This document shows, piece by piece, positions 1-8,342 of a DNA stretch of 44,965 nucleotides. How positions within the stretch are numbered: the first letter of the stretch is position 1; each line of letters starts with the position of its first letter. The stretch is taken from assembly GCA_035759705.1 (NCBI GenBank), contig DASTUJ010000039.1:1-44965 (forward strand). Reading direction: 5' to 3'. This DNA is from Actinomycetota bacterium (GTDB lineage Bacteria > Actinomycetota > CADDZG01 > JAHWKV01). The position numbers and the translations under genes are program-made. The notes under the pieces were generated by a model, which saw only the letters and a list, made by a program, of their open reading frames with translations, did no database searches and was not told where the DNA came from.

Positions 1-1
1 C

Positions 2-1978
2 GCCCTCAAGCTGCTGTTCGAACGCTTCCTCTCCCCGGAGCGGGACGGCCCGCCGGACATCGACCTGGACATCGAGTCCGACCGCCGCGAGGAGGCCATC
101 CAGTACGTCTACGAGAAACACGGCCGCCAGCACGCGGCGCAGGTGGCGAACGTGATCACCTACCGATCCAAGTCGGCGGTACGGGACATGGCCAAGGCGC
201 TCGGGCACTCCCCCGGCCAGCAGGACGCCTGGTCCAAGCAGATCGACGGCTGGGGACCGCTGTCCACCAACACCGACACCGACGTCCCCGCCCCGGTCAT
301 GGAGCTGGCCTCCCGGCTGCAGAACTACCCCCGGCACCTGGGCATCCACTCCGGCGGCATGGTGATGTGCGACCGCCCGGTGATCGAGGTCTGCCCGGTG
401 GAGTGGGCCCGCATGGAGAACCGCTCGGTGCTGCAGTGGGACAAGGAGGACTGCGCCGCCGCCGGGCTGGTCAAGTTCGACCTTCTGGGGCTGGGGATGC
501 TTTCGGCAATCCACTACTGCGTCGACCTGATTCGGGACTACCACGGCGTGGATATCGACCTGGCGACCCTCCCCCAGGACGACGCGGTTTACGAGATGCT
601 CTGCCGGGCCGACACCGTCGGCGTCTTTCAGGTGGAGTCCCGGGCGCAGATGGCGACGCTGCCCCGCCTGAAACCCCGCTGCTTCTACGACATCGTGGTG
701 GAGGTCGCCCTCATCCGCCCCGGCCCGATCCAGGGCGGCTCCGTCCACCCCTATATAAGGAGGCGCAACGGCAAGGAGCCGGTGACCTACCTGCACCCGC
801 TGCTCGAGAAATCGCTGAAGAAGACCCTCGGCGTCCCGCTGTTCCAGGAGCAGCTGATGCAGATGGCCATCGACGTCGCCGGGTTCACCGCCGCCGAGGC
901 CGACAAGCTGCGCCAGGCGATGGGCTCCAAGCGGTCGGTCGAGCGGATGGAGGCCCTGAAGGCCCGGCTCTATGACGGGATGGCGGTCCGGGGCATCACC
1001 GGGCCGATCGCCGACCAGATCTGGGAGAAGCTCGTCGCCTTCTCCAGCTTCGGGTTCCCCGAGAGCCACTCGGTGAGCTTCGCCTACCTGGTCTACGCCT
1101 CGTCGTACCTCAAGCACTACTACCCGGCGGCGTTCCTGGCGGCGCTGCTGAACGCCCAGCCGATGGGCTTTTGGGCGCCCCGGACGCTGGTGATGGACGC
1201 CCGGCGGCACGGGGTGAAGGTGCTGGGTGTGGACATCAACGCCTCCTCCGACAAGGCGACCCTGGAGACCTTCGAGGGGGACGTCGCGGTCCGGGTGGGC
1301 ATCGGCTACGTGCGGACGATCGGCGAGGACCTGGCGGAGACCATCGCCCTCGGGCGGCCGTACTCCGACATGGAGGACCTGTCCCGCCGGTGCGACCTCA
1401 AGGTCCCGCAGATGGAGGCGCTGGCCACCGCCGGGGCGTTCGACTGCTTCGGCCTCACTCGCCGGGAGGCGCTCTGGGCTGCTGGGGTGGTGGCCCGGAG
1501 CAAGGAGAACCAGCTTGCGAACGTCGTGACCGGGGCCGACCCGCCGCAGCTTCCCGACATGACCGCCATCGAGCAGGCGTCGGCCGACTTCTGGTCGACC
1601 AGCCTGTCGCCCGACAGCTCACCGGTGGAGTTCGTACGGCCGGCGCTGAAGAAGAAGGGGGTGCTGTCGGCGCTGGACCTGGAGACGGCTACGCCGAACC
1701 GGACGGTGAAGGTCGGCGGCGTGGTGACCCACCGGCAGAAGCCGGCGACCGCCGGGGGGACCATCTTCGTCAGCCTGGAGGACGAGACCGGCCTGATCAA
1801 CGTGATCTGCCAGAAGCAGGTGTGGGCCCGGTACAAGAAAGTGGCGACGACCTCGAAGGCGCTGCTGATCACCGGCCGCCTGGAGCGCTACGACGGGGTG
1901 GTGAACCTGCTGGCGTCGAAAATCGAGCCGCTGAGCCTGACGATGGCTTCGGAGCTGAAGGCCCGGGACTTCCGCTAG
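2..1978 (+). CDS. dnaE2: Error-prone DNA polymerase III alpha subunit DnaE2 (5' truncated)
   Basis: Replicative-type C-family polymerase used for damage-tolerant synthesis. The reading frame is open from base 2, so the gene starts outside the window; 658 residues are visible. The catalytic acidic residues are present: PDIDLDIE with Asp21 and Asp23 of the visible part, and KFDLLGL with the third Asp at about 160. GIHSGGMV and the phrase ENRSVLQWDKEDC are typical of the DnaE2/ImuC branch rather than DnaE1. An OB-fold (VKVGGVVTHRQKPAT onward) closes the protein and there is no long tau-binding tail, also as in DnaE2. DnaE2 usually works with ImuA'/ImuB under SOS control; that part lies off the window. 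Its stop overlaps that of the convergent J-domain gene in a CTAG tetramer. Confidence 0.93.
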   Translation, partial: ALKLLFERFLSPERDGPPDIDLDIESDRREEAIQYVYEKHGRQHAAQVANVITYRSKSAVRDMAKALGHSPGQQDAWSKQIDGWGPLSTNTDTDVPAPVMELASRLQNYPRHLGIHSGGMVMCDRPVIEVCPVEWARMENRSVLQWDKEDCAAAGLVKFDLLGLGMLSAIHYCVDLIRDYHGVDIDLATLPQDDAVYEMLCRADTVGVFQVESRAQMATLPRLKPRCFYDIVVEVALIRPGPIQGGSVHPYIRRRNGKEPVTYLHPLLEKSLKKTLGVPLFQEQLMQMAIDVAGFTAAEADKLRQAMGSKRSVERMEALKARLYDGMAVRGITGPIADQIWEKLVAFSSFGFPESHSVSFAYLVYASSYLKHYYPAAFLAALLNAQPMGFWAPRTLVMDARRHGVKVLGVDINASSDKATLETFEGDVAVRVGIGYVRTIGEDLAETIALGRPYSDMEDLSRRCDLKVPQMEALATAGAFDCFGLTRREALWAAGVVARSKENQLANVVTGADPPQLPDMTAIEQASADFWSTSLSPDSSPVEFVRPALKKKGVLSALDLETATPNRTVKVGGVVTHRQKPATAGGTIFVSLEDETGLINVICQKQVWARYKKVATTSKALLITGRLERYDGVVNLLASKIEPLSLTMASELKARDFR

Positions 1979-2625
1979 AAGGTCCACTCCTTCAGCAGCT
2001 TGGTCACCCCGGGCAGGTCCATCGGCTCGTCCCCGTAGGTGCCCGCTGCGCCGGACTGGTTGCGATCCGTCGTCTGCGGCTGCCGCACCCGGACCGTCAC
2101 GTACAGGTCGCCGACGTCGCCCCCGTTCTCGCCGAAACCGCCCTTGCCCTTGAAGAACACCCGCTCGCCGTCGGCGACCCTCCGGATGAACAACACGGCG
2201 GTGCGGGTCGGCCTGCCCCGGTCGTGCAACTGCATCTGGACCAGCCGGCCCCTCCGGGCGTCCTTCGCCGACACCACCAGCTCCTGCTCCAGGTCGTTGC
2301 CCCGCCTCGGGGGGCCGGTTACCGGCTGCACCATCGGAGCCGTATTTCGGTACCGGGCGAAGCCCGACTCCCTTCTGCCCCCGCCGGAGAACGACCCGGC
2401 GCGGACCCGGTCGTAGGTCGACCGCTGCGTCTGGTCGGAAAGCACCGAGTAGGCCTCGAGGATCTGCTTGAACCGCTCCTCGGACCCGGAGTCTCCCGCG
2501 TTGACGTCCGGGTGGTGCTTGCGGGCCATCGTTCGATAGGCGCTCTTCAGCCCGGCGGGGTCCACGGTTACCTCCACGCCCAAAGCACCGTAGAAATCCT
2601 TTTCGATCCAGCTGGTTTGGCTCAT
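1975..2625 (-). CDS. J-domain (DnaJ/CbpA-like) co-chaperone, no zinc-finger domain
   Basis: Predicted cytoplasmic Hsp40 of 216 residues. An N-terminal J domain (about 10-75) carries the HPD motif at 38-40 needed to stimulate DnaK ATPase. A short Gly/Ser/Arg-rich linker (GSFSGGGRRESGF) follows, then one C-terminal substrate-binding-like domain (about 110-190) with the stretch FKGKGGFGENGGDVGDLYV. There are no CxxCxGxG repeats, so it is a class B/CbpA-type protein, shorter than a full DnaJ (about 370). No dnaK or grpE is nearby, so it is probably an accessory rather than the main DnaJ. It converges on dnaE2 with overlapping stop codons (CTAG). Confidence 0.85.
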   Translation of the reverse strand: MSQTSWIEKDFYGALGVEVTVDPAGLKSAYRTMARKHHPDVNAGDSGSEERFKQILEAYSVLSDQTQRSTYDRVRAGSFSGGGRRESGFARYRNTAPMVQPVTGPPRRGNDLEQELVVSAKDARRGRLVQMQLHDRGRPTRTAVLFIRRVADGERVFFKGKGGFGENGGDVGDLYVTVRVRQPQTTDRNQSGAAGTYGDEPMDLPGVTKLLKEWTF

Positions 2626-2971
2626 TCGTTAACCCCCGGTCTCGACTTCCTTTCGGGGTGTGACTCCACAAGTGGTCCGCGTAGAACACGTTTTGTTCGA
2701 CCTGCGCGGTTGCGGGCGGCGCCGTCCGTGAGGAGACGGAGGAGACTACTTCGCCGAGGGGACTGCCTTCGAGGAGCTGCCGTAGCCGATTTCGATCCTG
2801 GTCCGGACCGGCTGGGACACCACAGAAGTACGGGTCATACCCGCATCGTTCGCATTGGAGTGGTGTCGAATTACCATGCCCTATGTATCGGCAGATTCAA
2901 CCGGGTTTTCAAGGCTGTCTTGCGAAAGTTCGAACATGTAGTGTTCGAACCAGTCGACAGAAAGGACCCCG
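2626..2971. other. Intergenic region with two GAAC-N7-GTTC elements
   Basis: This 346-bp gap separates the divergent J-domain and metalloprotease genes and contains no convincing gene. Two inverted repeats with the same form GAAC-N7-GTTC are visible, at 2684-2698 near the J-domain start and at 2932-2946 just before the protease start. The second extends to TTCGAAC-N7-GTTCGAA (2929-2949). The spacing is wrong for a classical LexA box (N4), so the binding factor is unknown. Confidence 0.5.
2929..2949. promoter_or_regulatory. Perfect inverted repeat, candidate operator
   Basis: TTCGAAC, seven bases, then GTTCGAA, 23 bp upstream of the GTG start of the metalloprotease. A weaker copy (GAAC-N7-GTTC) lies at 2684-2698 in the same gap. 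The shape suggests a dimeric DNA-binding protein; its identity is unknown. Confidence 0.4.
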
Positions 2972-5900
2972 GTGCCGGACCGGCTGAAGGCGTCGTTCAC
3001 TCCCGGTCTCATCATCTCCTGCCTGTTGCTGTCCGCCCTCCTTCCCCTAGCCGCCCGGGCCCAGACTCCCCCCAGCCCGACCCTGGTTCTTGCTCCCGCA
3101 TCAGGCGTACCCGGCGCCTCCATCCGCGCTACCGGCGCCAATTGGCCGGCCGCCGGTGAGGTGATCATTTATCTGGACACCGCCATCACCGGACCGGAGC
3201 TGCGGCGGGTGACCCCAGTGTCCGGAAGCTTCGACACCACGTTCCCGGTTCCGCCGGCTCCCACCGGGGCCCACAGCGTCCGCGCCTGTATCCGGTCCTC
3301 CGCCGCCGCCACCTGCGTCGCCGAGGCAACCGCCCGGCTGAGCATCCTCGCCCCGCCGCCCCCGCCCGGTCCGACGGCCCCGCCACCGCCTCCGCCCTCG
3401 CCCATCGAGTCGCTCGCGCCCGCTCCCACCACGCCTGCCGGCAGAACTCCCAGACCGGGTGCGACCACACCCGGCCTGCCGCTGGCCAACCCCACGCCCA
3501 CCGGAGATCTCCCACCGCCGGCTACCGACCTCCCCGTCGGCGCCGCCACCACCCCGCCGGCGCCACCCCCTCTGGCGATACCCGAACAGGACTTCCCCGA
3601 TCTGTTCCTCCGGGCGATGGAGATCACCCAGGGCATCCAGGACCTCAAGAACCGCATGCCGCTGGTCGACGGCCGGCGCACCTGGGTGCGCGTGTACCCG
3701 GCGCACAGTCAGAGCGGGAACTGGGGACCGGTCGACGGGGCGATGCTGCTCGAGAAGGGCGGCGACGACCTGGTCATCTACCCCGAGAACGGCCCGGTGA
3801 CCGCTGAGAACAAGCTGCAGGACCGCACGAAGGTCGACGCTTCCCTCAACTTCTTGATTCCGGCGGGCTGGAACTCCGGTCAGGTCAAGTTCACGGCGCT
3901 GATCTGGGCGTTCGCCCCGTCGACGCTCGAAGACAAAGAGCCCAACCCGGACAACAATCGCAAGTCGCTCACCCGCACCTTCCAGGAGACCGAAGAGCCG
4001 GTTGTGAACATGGTGGCGCTCGACGACGGCACCGGCGTCGGGCCGACCCCGACCCTGTCGTCGACCATCGCGGCAGCGCTCTACGCCTACATCGACTTGC
4101 TCACGTTCCTGCCCCTGTCCAACCCGCCGTTCATCGTCGCCACCAACCCGCTCGGGCCGGGTCCCGAGGCATCGGTCGCGGGGCAATGGACCCTGCTTAC
4201 GACCGAGACCAAGGACGAGCCCATCGCCCGCATGAACTGGCTGCACGCCCAAAACGCCCTGCCCGAGGAGGAGAACGTGTTCGGGGTTTTCGACAATGCC
4301 GTCCCCTCGGGATCCACCCAGGGCTGGGCGAGGAGCCTGTCGGCCTGGACCAAGTCCAACGAGGGCACTCCGGCCCACGAGTTCGGCCACCAGGGAGGCC
4401 TCGGCCACACCGGCTGCAAGGACACCGTGAACAACGTGACCGGAGACCCGCCTGCAGATGGCCTTGCCGACGAGATCCTCGGCGGCGGCCTGGACATCAC
4501 TCACCCGAATGCGCTGCCGAAGTGCTCCATCGCCCCGACCGACAAGGAGGGCTTCTTCGGCTTGACCAACTACAGCGACTACCCGTTCCAAGTCTTCAGC
4601 AACGACCCGACCCACCCGGCAATCGCCTTCCCCTTCATGAGCTACTCCAACCCGGACTGGTCGGACGCCTACCACTACTGCCGGCTGCTGAACGCTTACG
4701 GGGTCCCCTGCGGCGGCGATCAGATCGGGATCTACGGCAAGAAGCCTCCGAGCGGACCGGTGGACTGTACGCCGAAGAAGAACGGCCCGTACACGCTGAA
4801 CCTGTGCCTGGGGTCCGATATCCCGAACAACGACCAGGCGAACGGCGCGGGCGTCAAGAAAGGGGCTCCGAACCTGCCGGCTCTCGCACTGCCGGAGGAG
4901 GAGCCGGAAAGCTGGCTGCTGCTCACCGGAAAGATCGGGAGCACCCCGGGGACCGGCTCCATCGGTCAGGCGAAGATCGTAGGGTCGATCGGCGGTTCGA
5001 TCGAACGTGACTACGAGGAGCACCTCGAGGCCACGCGGACCGGTCTGCGGTCGACCAACGCCATGGTCAGAGTGCTAGACAAAGACGCCAACCTCTTGGC
5101 CGCCATCCCGGCACCCCTCGACGAGCCGAGCGCCCACGGGCTGGATGAGAGCAACGACCGGTCCGGCGCCTGGCTGCTCCCCGTGCCGTTTCCGGAAGGC
5201 GCCACCTCGGTGGAGCTGGCGATCGACGGAAAGCCGGTTGCCACCCGGACCCTCAGCCAGACGGCCCCGACCGTGCAGATCCAGTCGGCAACCGCGTCGG
5301 GGAGGGCGGTCACCGTCGGCTGGACGGGAACCGACGCCGACAACGATCCGCTGACCTACACGGTGTCCTGGTCGAACGACGGCGAGTCATGGCGGGTGGT
5401 CCAGCTGGACGTCACCGGCACATCGGCCACCATCGACGATCCGGCGCTGCCCGGCGGCGACGTGAAGATCCGGGTGGAGGCAAACGACGGAGCCCGCACG
5501 GGCCGGGCCGACAGCGAGACGCTGGCGGTGCCTCAGGCGGCTCCGAGGGTCTTCATCACCGGAGCCCTGCCGAACCAGGAGTTCGCCCGGTACGCCCCGG
5601 TGGAGCTCGTGGCGCAGGCGCACGACCCCGAGGACGGGTTGCTCGATGGAGACGGAATCGTGTGGTCGTCCAGCCTGGACGGCGATCTGGACGGAGCACG
5701 CACGCTCAACACGCGGAAACTGTCGGTGGGAGATCACGTCATCACAGCGGTGGCGGAGGACGCTGACGGGGGTACCTCGGAAGCCACGCTGCCCATCAGG
5801 GTGGTCGACCGGGGTCGTCCCGAGCCGCGTGCCGAGGGCGCCGAGCCGCTGGCGGAGACGATCTTGAGAGCCGCGGTCCCCGAGGAAGAGGAGTCGGACG

Positions 5901-6001
5901 GAGCGCCGGTGGGGCTGATTATCGGGATAGTTGTCGTGGCGCTGCTGGGAATCGCGGCGTTCGTCCTGATACGGCGGCGGAAGCCCGGTGAACCCGCCTA
6001 G
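2972..6001 (+). CDS. Secreted, membrane-anchored metzincin-like zinc metalloprotease
   Basis: A 1009-residue exported protein. It starts at a GTG preceded by AAAGGA and has a signal peptide (about 1-31, hydrophobic core, cleavage near ARA-Q). An Ig-like/IPT-like domain (about 35-125) and a Pro-rich linker (about 126-205) lead to the catalytic region: HEFGHQGGLGH at 469-479 fits the HExxHxxGxxH zinc motif of metzincins, and FMSYSNPDW with Met556 resembles the Met-turn. After it come a fibronectin III-like segment (about 765-850) and a further Ig-like domain (about 855-945). The last about 30 residues are a transmembrane helix followed by RRRK, so the enzyme is probably held on the outer face of the membrane. 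Substrate unknown; extracellular protein degradation is inferred. Confidence 0.85.
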   Translation: MPDRLKASFTPGLIISCLLLSALLPLAARAQTPPSPTLVLAPASGVPGASIRATGANWPAAGEVIIYLDTAITGPELRRVTPVSGSFDTTFPVPPAPTGAHSVRACIRSSAAATCVAEATARLSILAPPPPPGPTAPPPPPPSPIESLAPAPTTPAGRTPRPGATTPGLPLANPTPTGDLPPPATDLPVGAATTPPAPPPLAIPEQDFPDLFLRAMEITQGIQDLKNRMPLVDGRRTWVRVYPAHSQSGNWGPVDGAMLLEKGGDDLVIYPENGPVTAENKLQDRTKVDASLNFLIPAGWNSGQVKFTALIWAFAPSTLEDKEPNPDNNRKSLTRTFQETEEPVVNMVALDDGTGVGPTPTLSSTIAAALYAYIDLLTFLPLSNPPFIVATNPLGPGPEASVAGQWTLLTTETKDEPIARMNWLHAQNALPEEENVFGVFDNAVPSGSTQGWARSLSAWTKSNEGTPAHEFGHQGGLGHTGCKDTVNNVTGDPPADGLADEILGGGLDITHPNALPKCSIAPTDKEGFFGLTNYSDYPFQVFSNDPTHPAIAFPFMSYSNPDWSDAYHYCRLLNAYGVPCGGDQIGIYGKKPPSGPVDCTPKKNGPYTLNLCLGSDIPNNDQANGAGVKKGAPNLPALALPEEEPESWLLLTGKIGSTPGTGSIGQAKIVGSIGGSIERDYEEHLEATRTGLRSTNAMVRVLDKDANLLAAIPAPLDEPSAHGLDESNDRSGAWLLPVPFPEGATSVELAIDGKPVATRTLSQTAPTVQIQSATASGRAVTVGWTGTDADNDPLTYTVSWSNDGESWRVVQLDVTGTSATIDDPALPGGDVKIRVEANDGARTGRADSETLAVPQAAPRVFITGALPNQEFARYAPVELVAQAHDPEDGLLDGDGIVWSSSLDGDLDGARTLNTRKLSVGDHVITAVAEDADGGTSEATLPIRVVDRGRPEPRAEGAEPLAETILRAAVPEEEESDGAPVGLIIGIVVVALLGIAAFVLIRRRKPGEPA

Positions 6002-6013
6002 GAGAGCCGGGGG

Positions 6014-6193
6014 CTAGTGCCTGAACTGGTCCAGGAACCGCTGCTTGTCGATCTGGTCGCCGCCCCTGCGGTTCTTCGCTTCGGCTTCCCTCAGCTTGCG
6101 CTGGCGCTCGCGCTCGGCTTCGGCGAGGCGGTCCCAGTTCGCCTGCTCCCGAGGGGTCGGATCTGCCTTCTTGGTGCGGTCGTATAGGCCCAA
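6014..6193 (-). CDS. Small charged protein of 59 residues, unknown function
   Basis: An open frame begins at TTG (6193) with a good Shine-Dalgarno AAAGGAG seven bases upstream. The product starts MGLYDRTKKADPTPREQ, is very rich in Arg, Glu, Lys and Gln, and probably forms one long helix (about 17-42) followed by a short tail ending FLDQFRH. It is cytosolic and has no cysteines. The strong ribosome site and sensible amino-acid use support a real gene that length filters would miss. It sits tail-to-tail with the metalloprotease, 12 bp away. Family not recognised. Confidence 0.6.
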   Translation of the reverse strand: MGLYDRTKKADPTPREQANWDRLAEAERERQRKLREAEAKNRRGGDQIDKQRFLDQFRH

Positions 6194-6295
6194 ATCGACG
6201 CTCCTTTGTAGTTAGCCGCCTCTTCAAGGCTACCCTGCCGGACCAAACTTTGAACCACTGCTTCACCCATTGTGGGCCATCGACCCCGCGGAGCG

Positions 6296-7006
6296 CTACC
6301 CGGCCCCCGGTGAGCACAACTTCACGCAGCAGTGGCCCTCCTCGGGCTCGAGGACTACCTGGACCGTGTCGTTGCCCAGCCCGCGAACGATTCCCTCGAT
6401 GAACGATCGGTTCATCCCACACACCACCTCGGGCGACTGTTCGGCCAGGCGGTGGAACGGGCAGTTGCGCAGGGCGACGATCTTGGACGTCTCCCGGAAG
6501 GGCTCGAAGCCCTGTTCGCTGAGAATCTCCTCGGCTGCGGCGAGAGTGCGCTCGGGCCCCGGATGCCGCAGGCCCCTGCCGGTTCCGGTACGGGAGCCGA
6601 GCTCAGACCCACGGGCCAGAGCGGCGTCGTTGGTGCTCTCGCGGGCCGAGGTTCCCTCGGTCTGGTTCGCCACCCCGTCCAGCAGCAGGCGGCCGGCCAG
6701 CTCGTACTGGCGTTGGGGAACGGAGATCTCGATGGTCAAGGGGGACGGCTCGTAGACCTTCGCCGGACGTCCTGCGCCCGGCCCGCCCTTGCCCGCCGGA
6801 CGGGCGTAGTGGTGGGTGAGCAGTCCCTTTTCGACCAGCTTGTCCAGGTGAAACGCCGCCAGCTTGCGCGAGATCCCTACCTCACCGGCCACACGTTCCC
6901 GGCTGACCGGCAGGCCCTGGGCCCGGACGAAAAGGAAAATTCTGCGGCGCAGGTCGTCGTCCAATACAGCCAGTAGATTGGCGTTGGACTCCAGCGCGCG
7001 ATTCAT
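6296..7006 (-). CDS. SufR-like winged-helix regulator with C-terminal Cys cluster
   Basis: A 236-residue transcription factor. The N-terminal winged helix-turn-helix (about 10-85) includes SREVxGEVGISRKLAAFHLDKL-type spacing typical of ArsR/DeoR-like folds. The C-terminal domain holds Cys182 (in RNCPFH), Cys196, Cys226/227 and Cys231. The Cys-x13-Cys spacing resembles SufR-type [Fe-S] sensors, which repress Fe-S biogenesis genes in other bacteria. It is divergent from the CDGSH-folE operon, its likely target. A second, paralogous regulator lies at 31946-32647. Cluster binding is inferred; the Cys pattern is visible. Confidence 0.75.
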   Translation of the reverse strand: MNRALESNANLLAVLDDDLRRRIFLFVRAQGLPVSRERVAGEVGISRKLAAFHLDKLVEKGLLTHHYARPAGKGGPGAGRPAKVYEPSPLTIEISVPQRQYELAGRLLLDGVANQTEGTSARESTNDAALARGSELGSRTGTGRGLRHPGPERTLAAAEEILSEQGFEPFRETSKIVALRNCPFHRLAEQSPEVVCGMNRSFIEGIVRGLGNDTVQVVLEPEEGHCCVKLCSPGAG

Positions 7007-7165
7007 ACCTATAATCTATCACCAACGACTCGGGATTTAAACCCTGTAAGGTGGGGTATATCAAATCTAGTACCCAAATTGTTTGGTTAAATGACTTGCG
7101 TTTCCCCCACTTGATCGGTAGTCTCTAAGTACCATCATCCTGGGCAATAGAAAAGGACACGACCA
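7007..7165. promoter_or_regulatory. Divergent promoter region between SufR-like regulator and CDGSH operon
   Basis: This AT-rich 159-bp gap contains, on the plus strand, TTGCGT-N17-TAGTCT as a plausible -35/-10 pair, followed by GTACCATCAT. A similar GTACCATGAT string, and an AACGACT string, also occur in the promoter region beside the paralogous regulator at 32648-32775, so these shared words are candidate operator parts. Confidence 0.4.
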
Positions 7166-7435
7166 ATGGACCACCAGAATGGAAGCACGGAGCGTTGCTC
7201 GATTCAGCCGTCGGACAACGGACCTCTTCTGGTGCGGGGACCGGTGACCCTGATCGACGCCGAAGGCAACCGCATTGAGGTCAAGGGCAAGAACATCGCA
7301 CTGTGCCGCTGCGGGGCCTCCGAGGACAAGCCGTTTTGCGACGGTTCCCACAAGCGCATCGGATTCCAGTCCGTAGTCAGGGCGAAGGTGCCCGCAGTTG
7401 TTGCCGGAGGAGGCGACATTGGTAGCGCTGGTTGA
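7166..7435 (+). CDS. CDGSH-type [2Fe-2S] protein
   Basis: An 89-residue protein with one CDGSH zinc-finger-like Fe-S motif, CRCGASEDKPFCDGSH: Cys47, Cys49, Cys58 and His62 are the expected ligands of a redox-active, labile [2Fe-2S] cluster. In this family the cluster is used for electron or cluster transfer. The N-terminal half is a short beta-rich segment without a membrane helix, so the protein is soluble, unlike mitoNEET. It is the first gene of an operon with a Cys-rich small protein and folE, and is divergent from a SufR-like regulator, which fits Fe-S/redox control. Confidence 0.92.
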   Translation: MDHQNGSTERCSIQPSDNGPLLVRGPVTLIDAEGNRIEVKGKNIALCRCGASEDKPFCDGSHKRIGFQSVVRAKVPAVVAGGGDIGSAG

Positions 7436-7676
7436 AACCGAGGTTCCCATCCGCTGTCGTTGGTGCGACCGCCCGAACCACGTGTTTCTGCAGATCTCGC
7501 GGCACCACATGCGGCAGCAGGAGGGCGAGGCTTTCGTGAGCCTCGTGTTGTGCCCCGAGTGCGACTCGCACGTACTTCCGCTGGTGCGCCGGGGGGTCAT
7601 CTGCTTTGGAAGGTTGGAGGAACGCGGCGAGGACCTCATCTGGGTCGCCGGACGACGGAAGGAGAAGTCAGCTTGA
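7419..7676 (+). CDS. Small zinc-ribbon-like protein (two CxxC pairs)
   Basis: An 85-residue protein starting at TTG 7419, chosen because a perfect GGAGGAGG lies five bases upstream; the start overlaps the end of the CDGSH gene. CRWC near the N terminus and CPEC in the middle form a likely four-Cys zinc ribbon, and a Cys in VICFGR may be free. The C terminus is basic (GRRKEKSA). Its stop overlaps the folE start (TTGA). It could serve in metal handling or RNA/protein binding; family not recognised. Confidence 0.65.
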   Translation: MVALVETEVPIRCRWCDRPNHVFLQISRHHMRQQEGEAFVSLVLCPECDSHVLPLVRRGVICFGRLEERGEDLIWVAGRRKEKSA

Positions 7677-8293
7677 TCAGCAGCGCGGTTGTAGAGGCCG
7701 GACACCGTTACCTGGGCCCCCTGGGGCCCGGAGTCGACCTGTCCGCCGCCGAGCGGGCGGTAGCGGACCTGCTGGTCGCCCTGGGACAGGACACCGGCGA
7801 CCCCGGCCTGGCCGACACCCCCCGCCGGGTGGCCGCCTCGTTCGCCGAGATGCTCGAGCCAAAGCCCTTCCGAATGACCACCTTCCCGAACGAGGGCTAC
7901 GACGAGATGGTCGTCGCCCGGGACATCACCTTCAACTCGCTCTGTATGCACCACATGCTGCCGTTCAAGGGTGTCGCCCACGTCGCCTACCTACCGGACG
8001 ACCGGATCGTCGGGCTGTCCAAGCTGGCCCGGGTGGTCGAGATGTTTGCCCGGCGGCTCCAGGTCCAGGAGGCGCTCACGACCCAGATTGCCAACTGCCT
8101 GCAGGAGCAGCTGGCTCCGAAGGGAGTCGGTGTGGTCCTGGAGGCCGAGCACATGTGCATGACCCTGCGGGGCGTCCAGAAACCTGGGACGATGACCGTG
8201 ACCTCGGCCCTGCTGGGCAAGATGCGGGAGGACCCTCGGACCCGGCAGGAGTTCTTGTCACTGATCCACGGGAGCTACGCCGCGGCACGGTAG
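7673..8293 (+). CDS. folE: GTP cyclohydrolase I
   Basis: Converts GTP to 7,8-dihydroneopterin triphosphate, the first step of tetrahydrofolate synthesis. The 206-residue product has the family zinc site: Cys91 and His94 in LCMHHMLPF, and Cys162 in EHMCMTLRG. The core phrase GLSKLARVVEMFARRLQVQE is also present. TTG at 7673 is preferred because it overlaps the upstream stop by TTGA and follows GGAAGGAG; the N terminus then has normal length. This is the canonical zinc-dependent FolE (FolE1). Its place with two metal-binding proteins in one operon is unusual, as folate genes normally cluster with folP/folK or ftsH. Confidence 0.95.
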   Translation: MISSAVVEAGHRYLGPLGPGVDLSAAERAVADLLVALGQDTGDPGLADTPRRVAASFAEMLEPKPFRMTTFPNEGYDEMVVARDITFNSLCMHHMLPFKGVAHVAYLPDDRIVGLSKLARVVEMFARRLQVQEALTTQIANCLQEQLAPKGVGVVLEAEHMCMTLRGVQKPGTMTVTSALLGKMREDPRTRQEFLSLIHGSYAAAR

Positions 8294-8342
8294 TTTGGTT
8301 GCAGCATCGCCAGGGCATACCTCGCTGGACCAGGAGGCTTCG

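Noticed and set aside
2929-2949. LexA/SOS box near the metalloprotease
   Set aside because: Half-sites resemble LexA but the spacer is seven rather than four bases.
3101-5023. A 640-residue minus-strand frame inside the metalloprotease
   Set aside because: No motif or start signal; the plus-strand protein has signal peptide, HExxH and membrane anchor.
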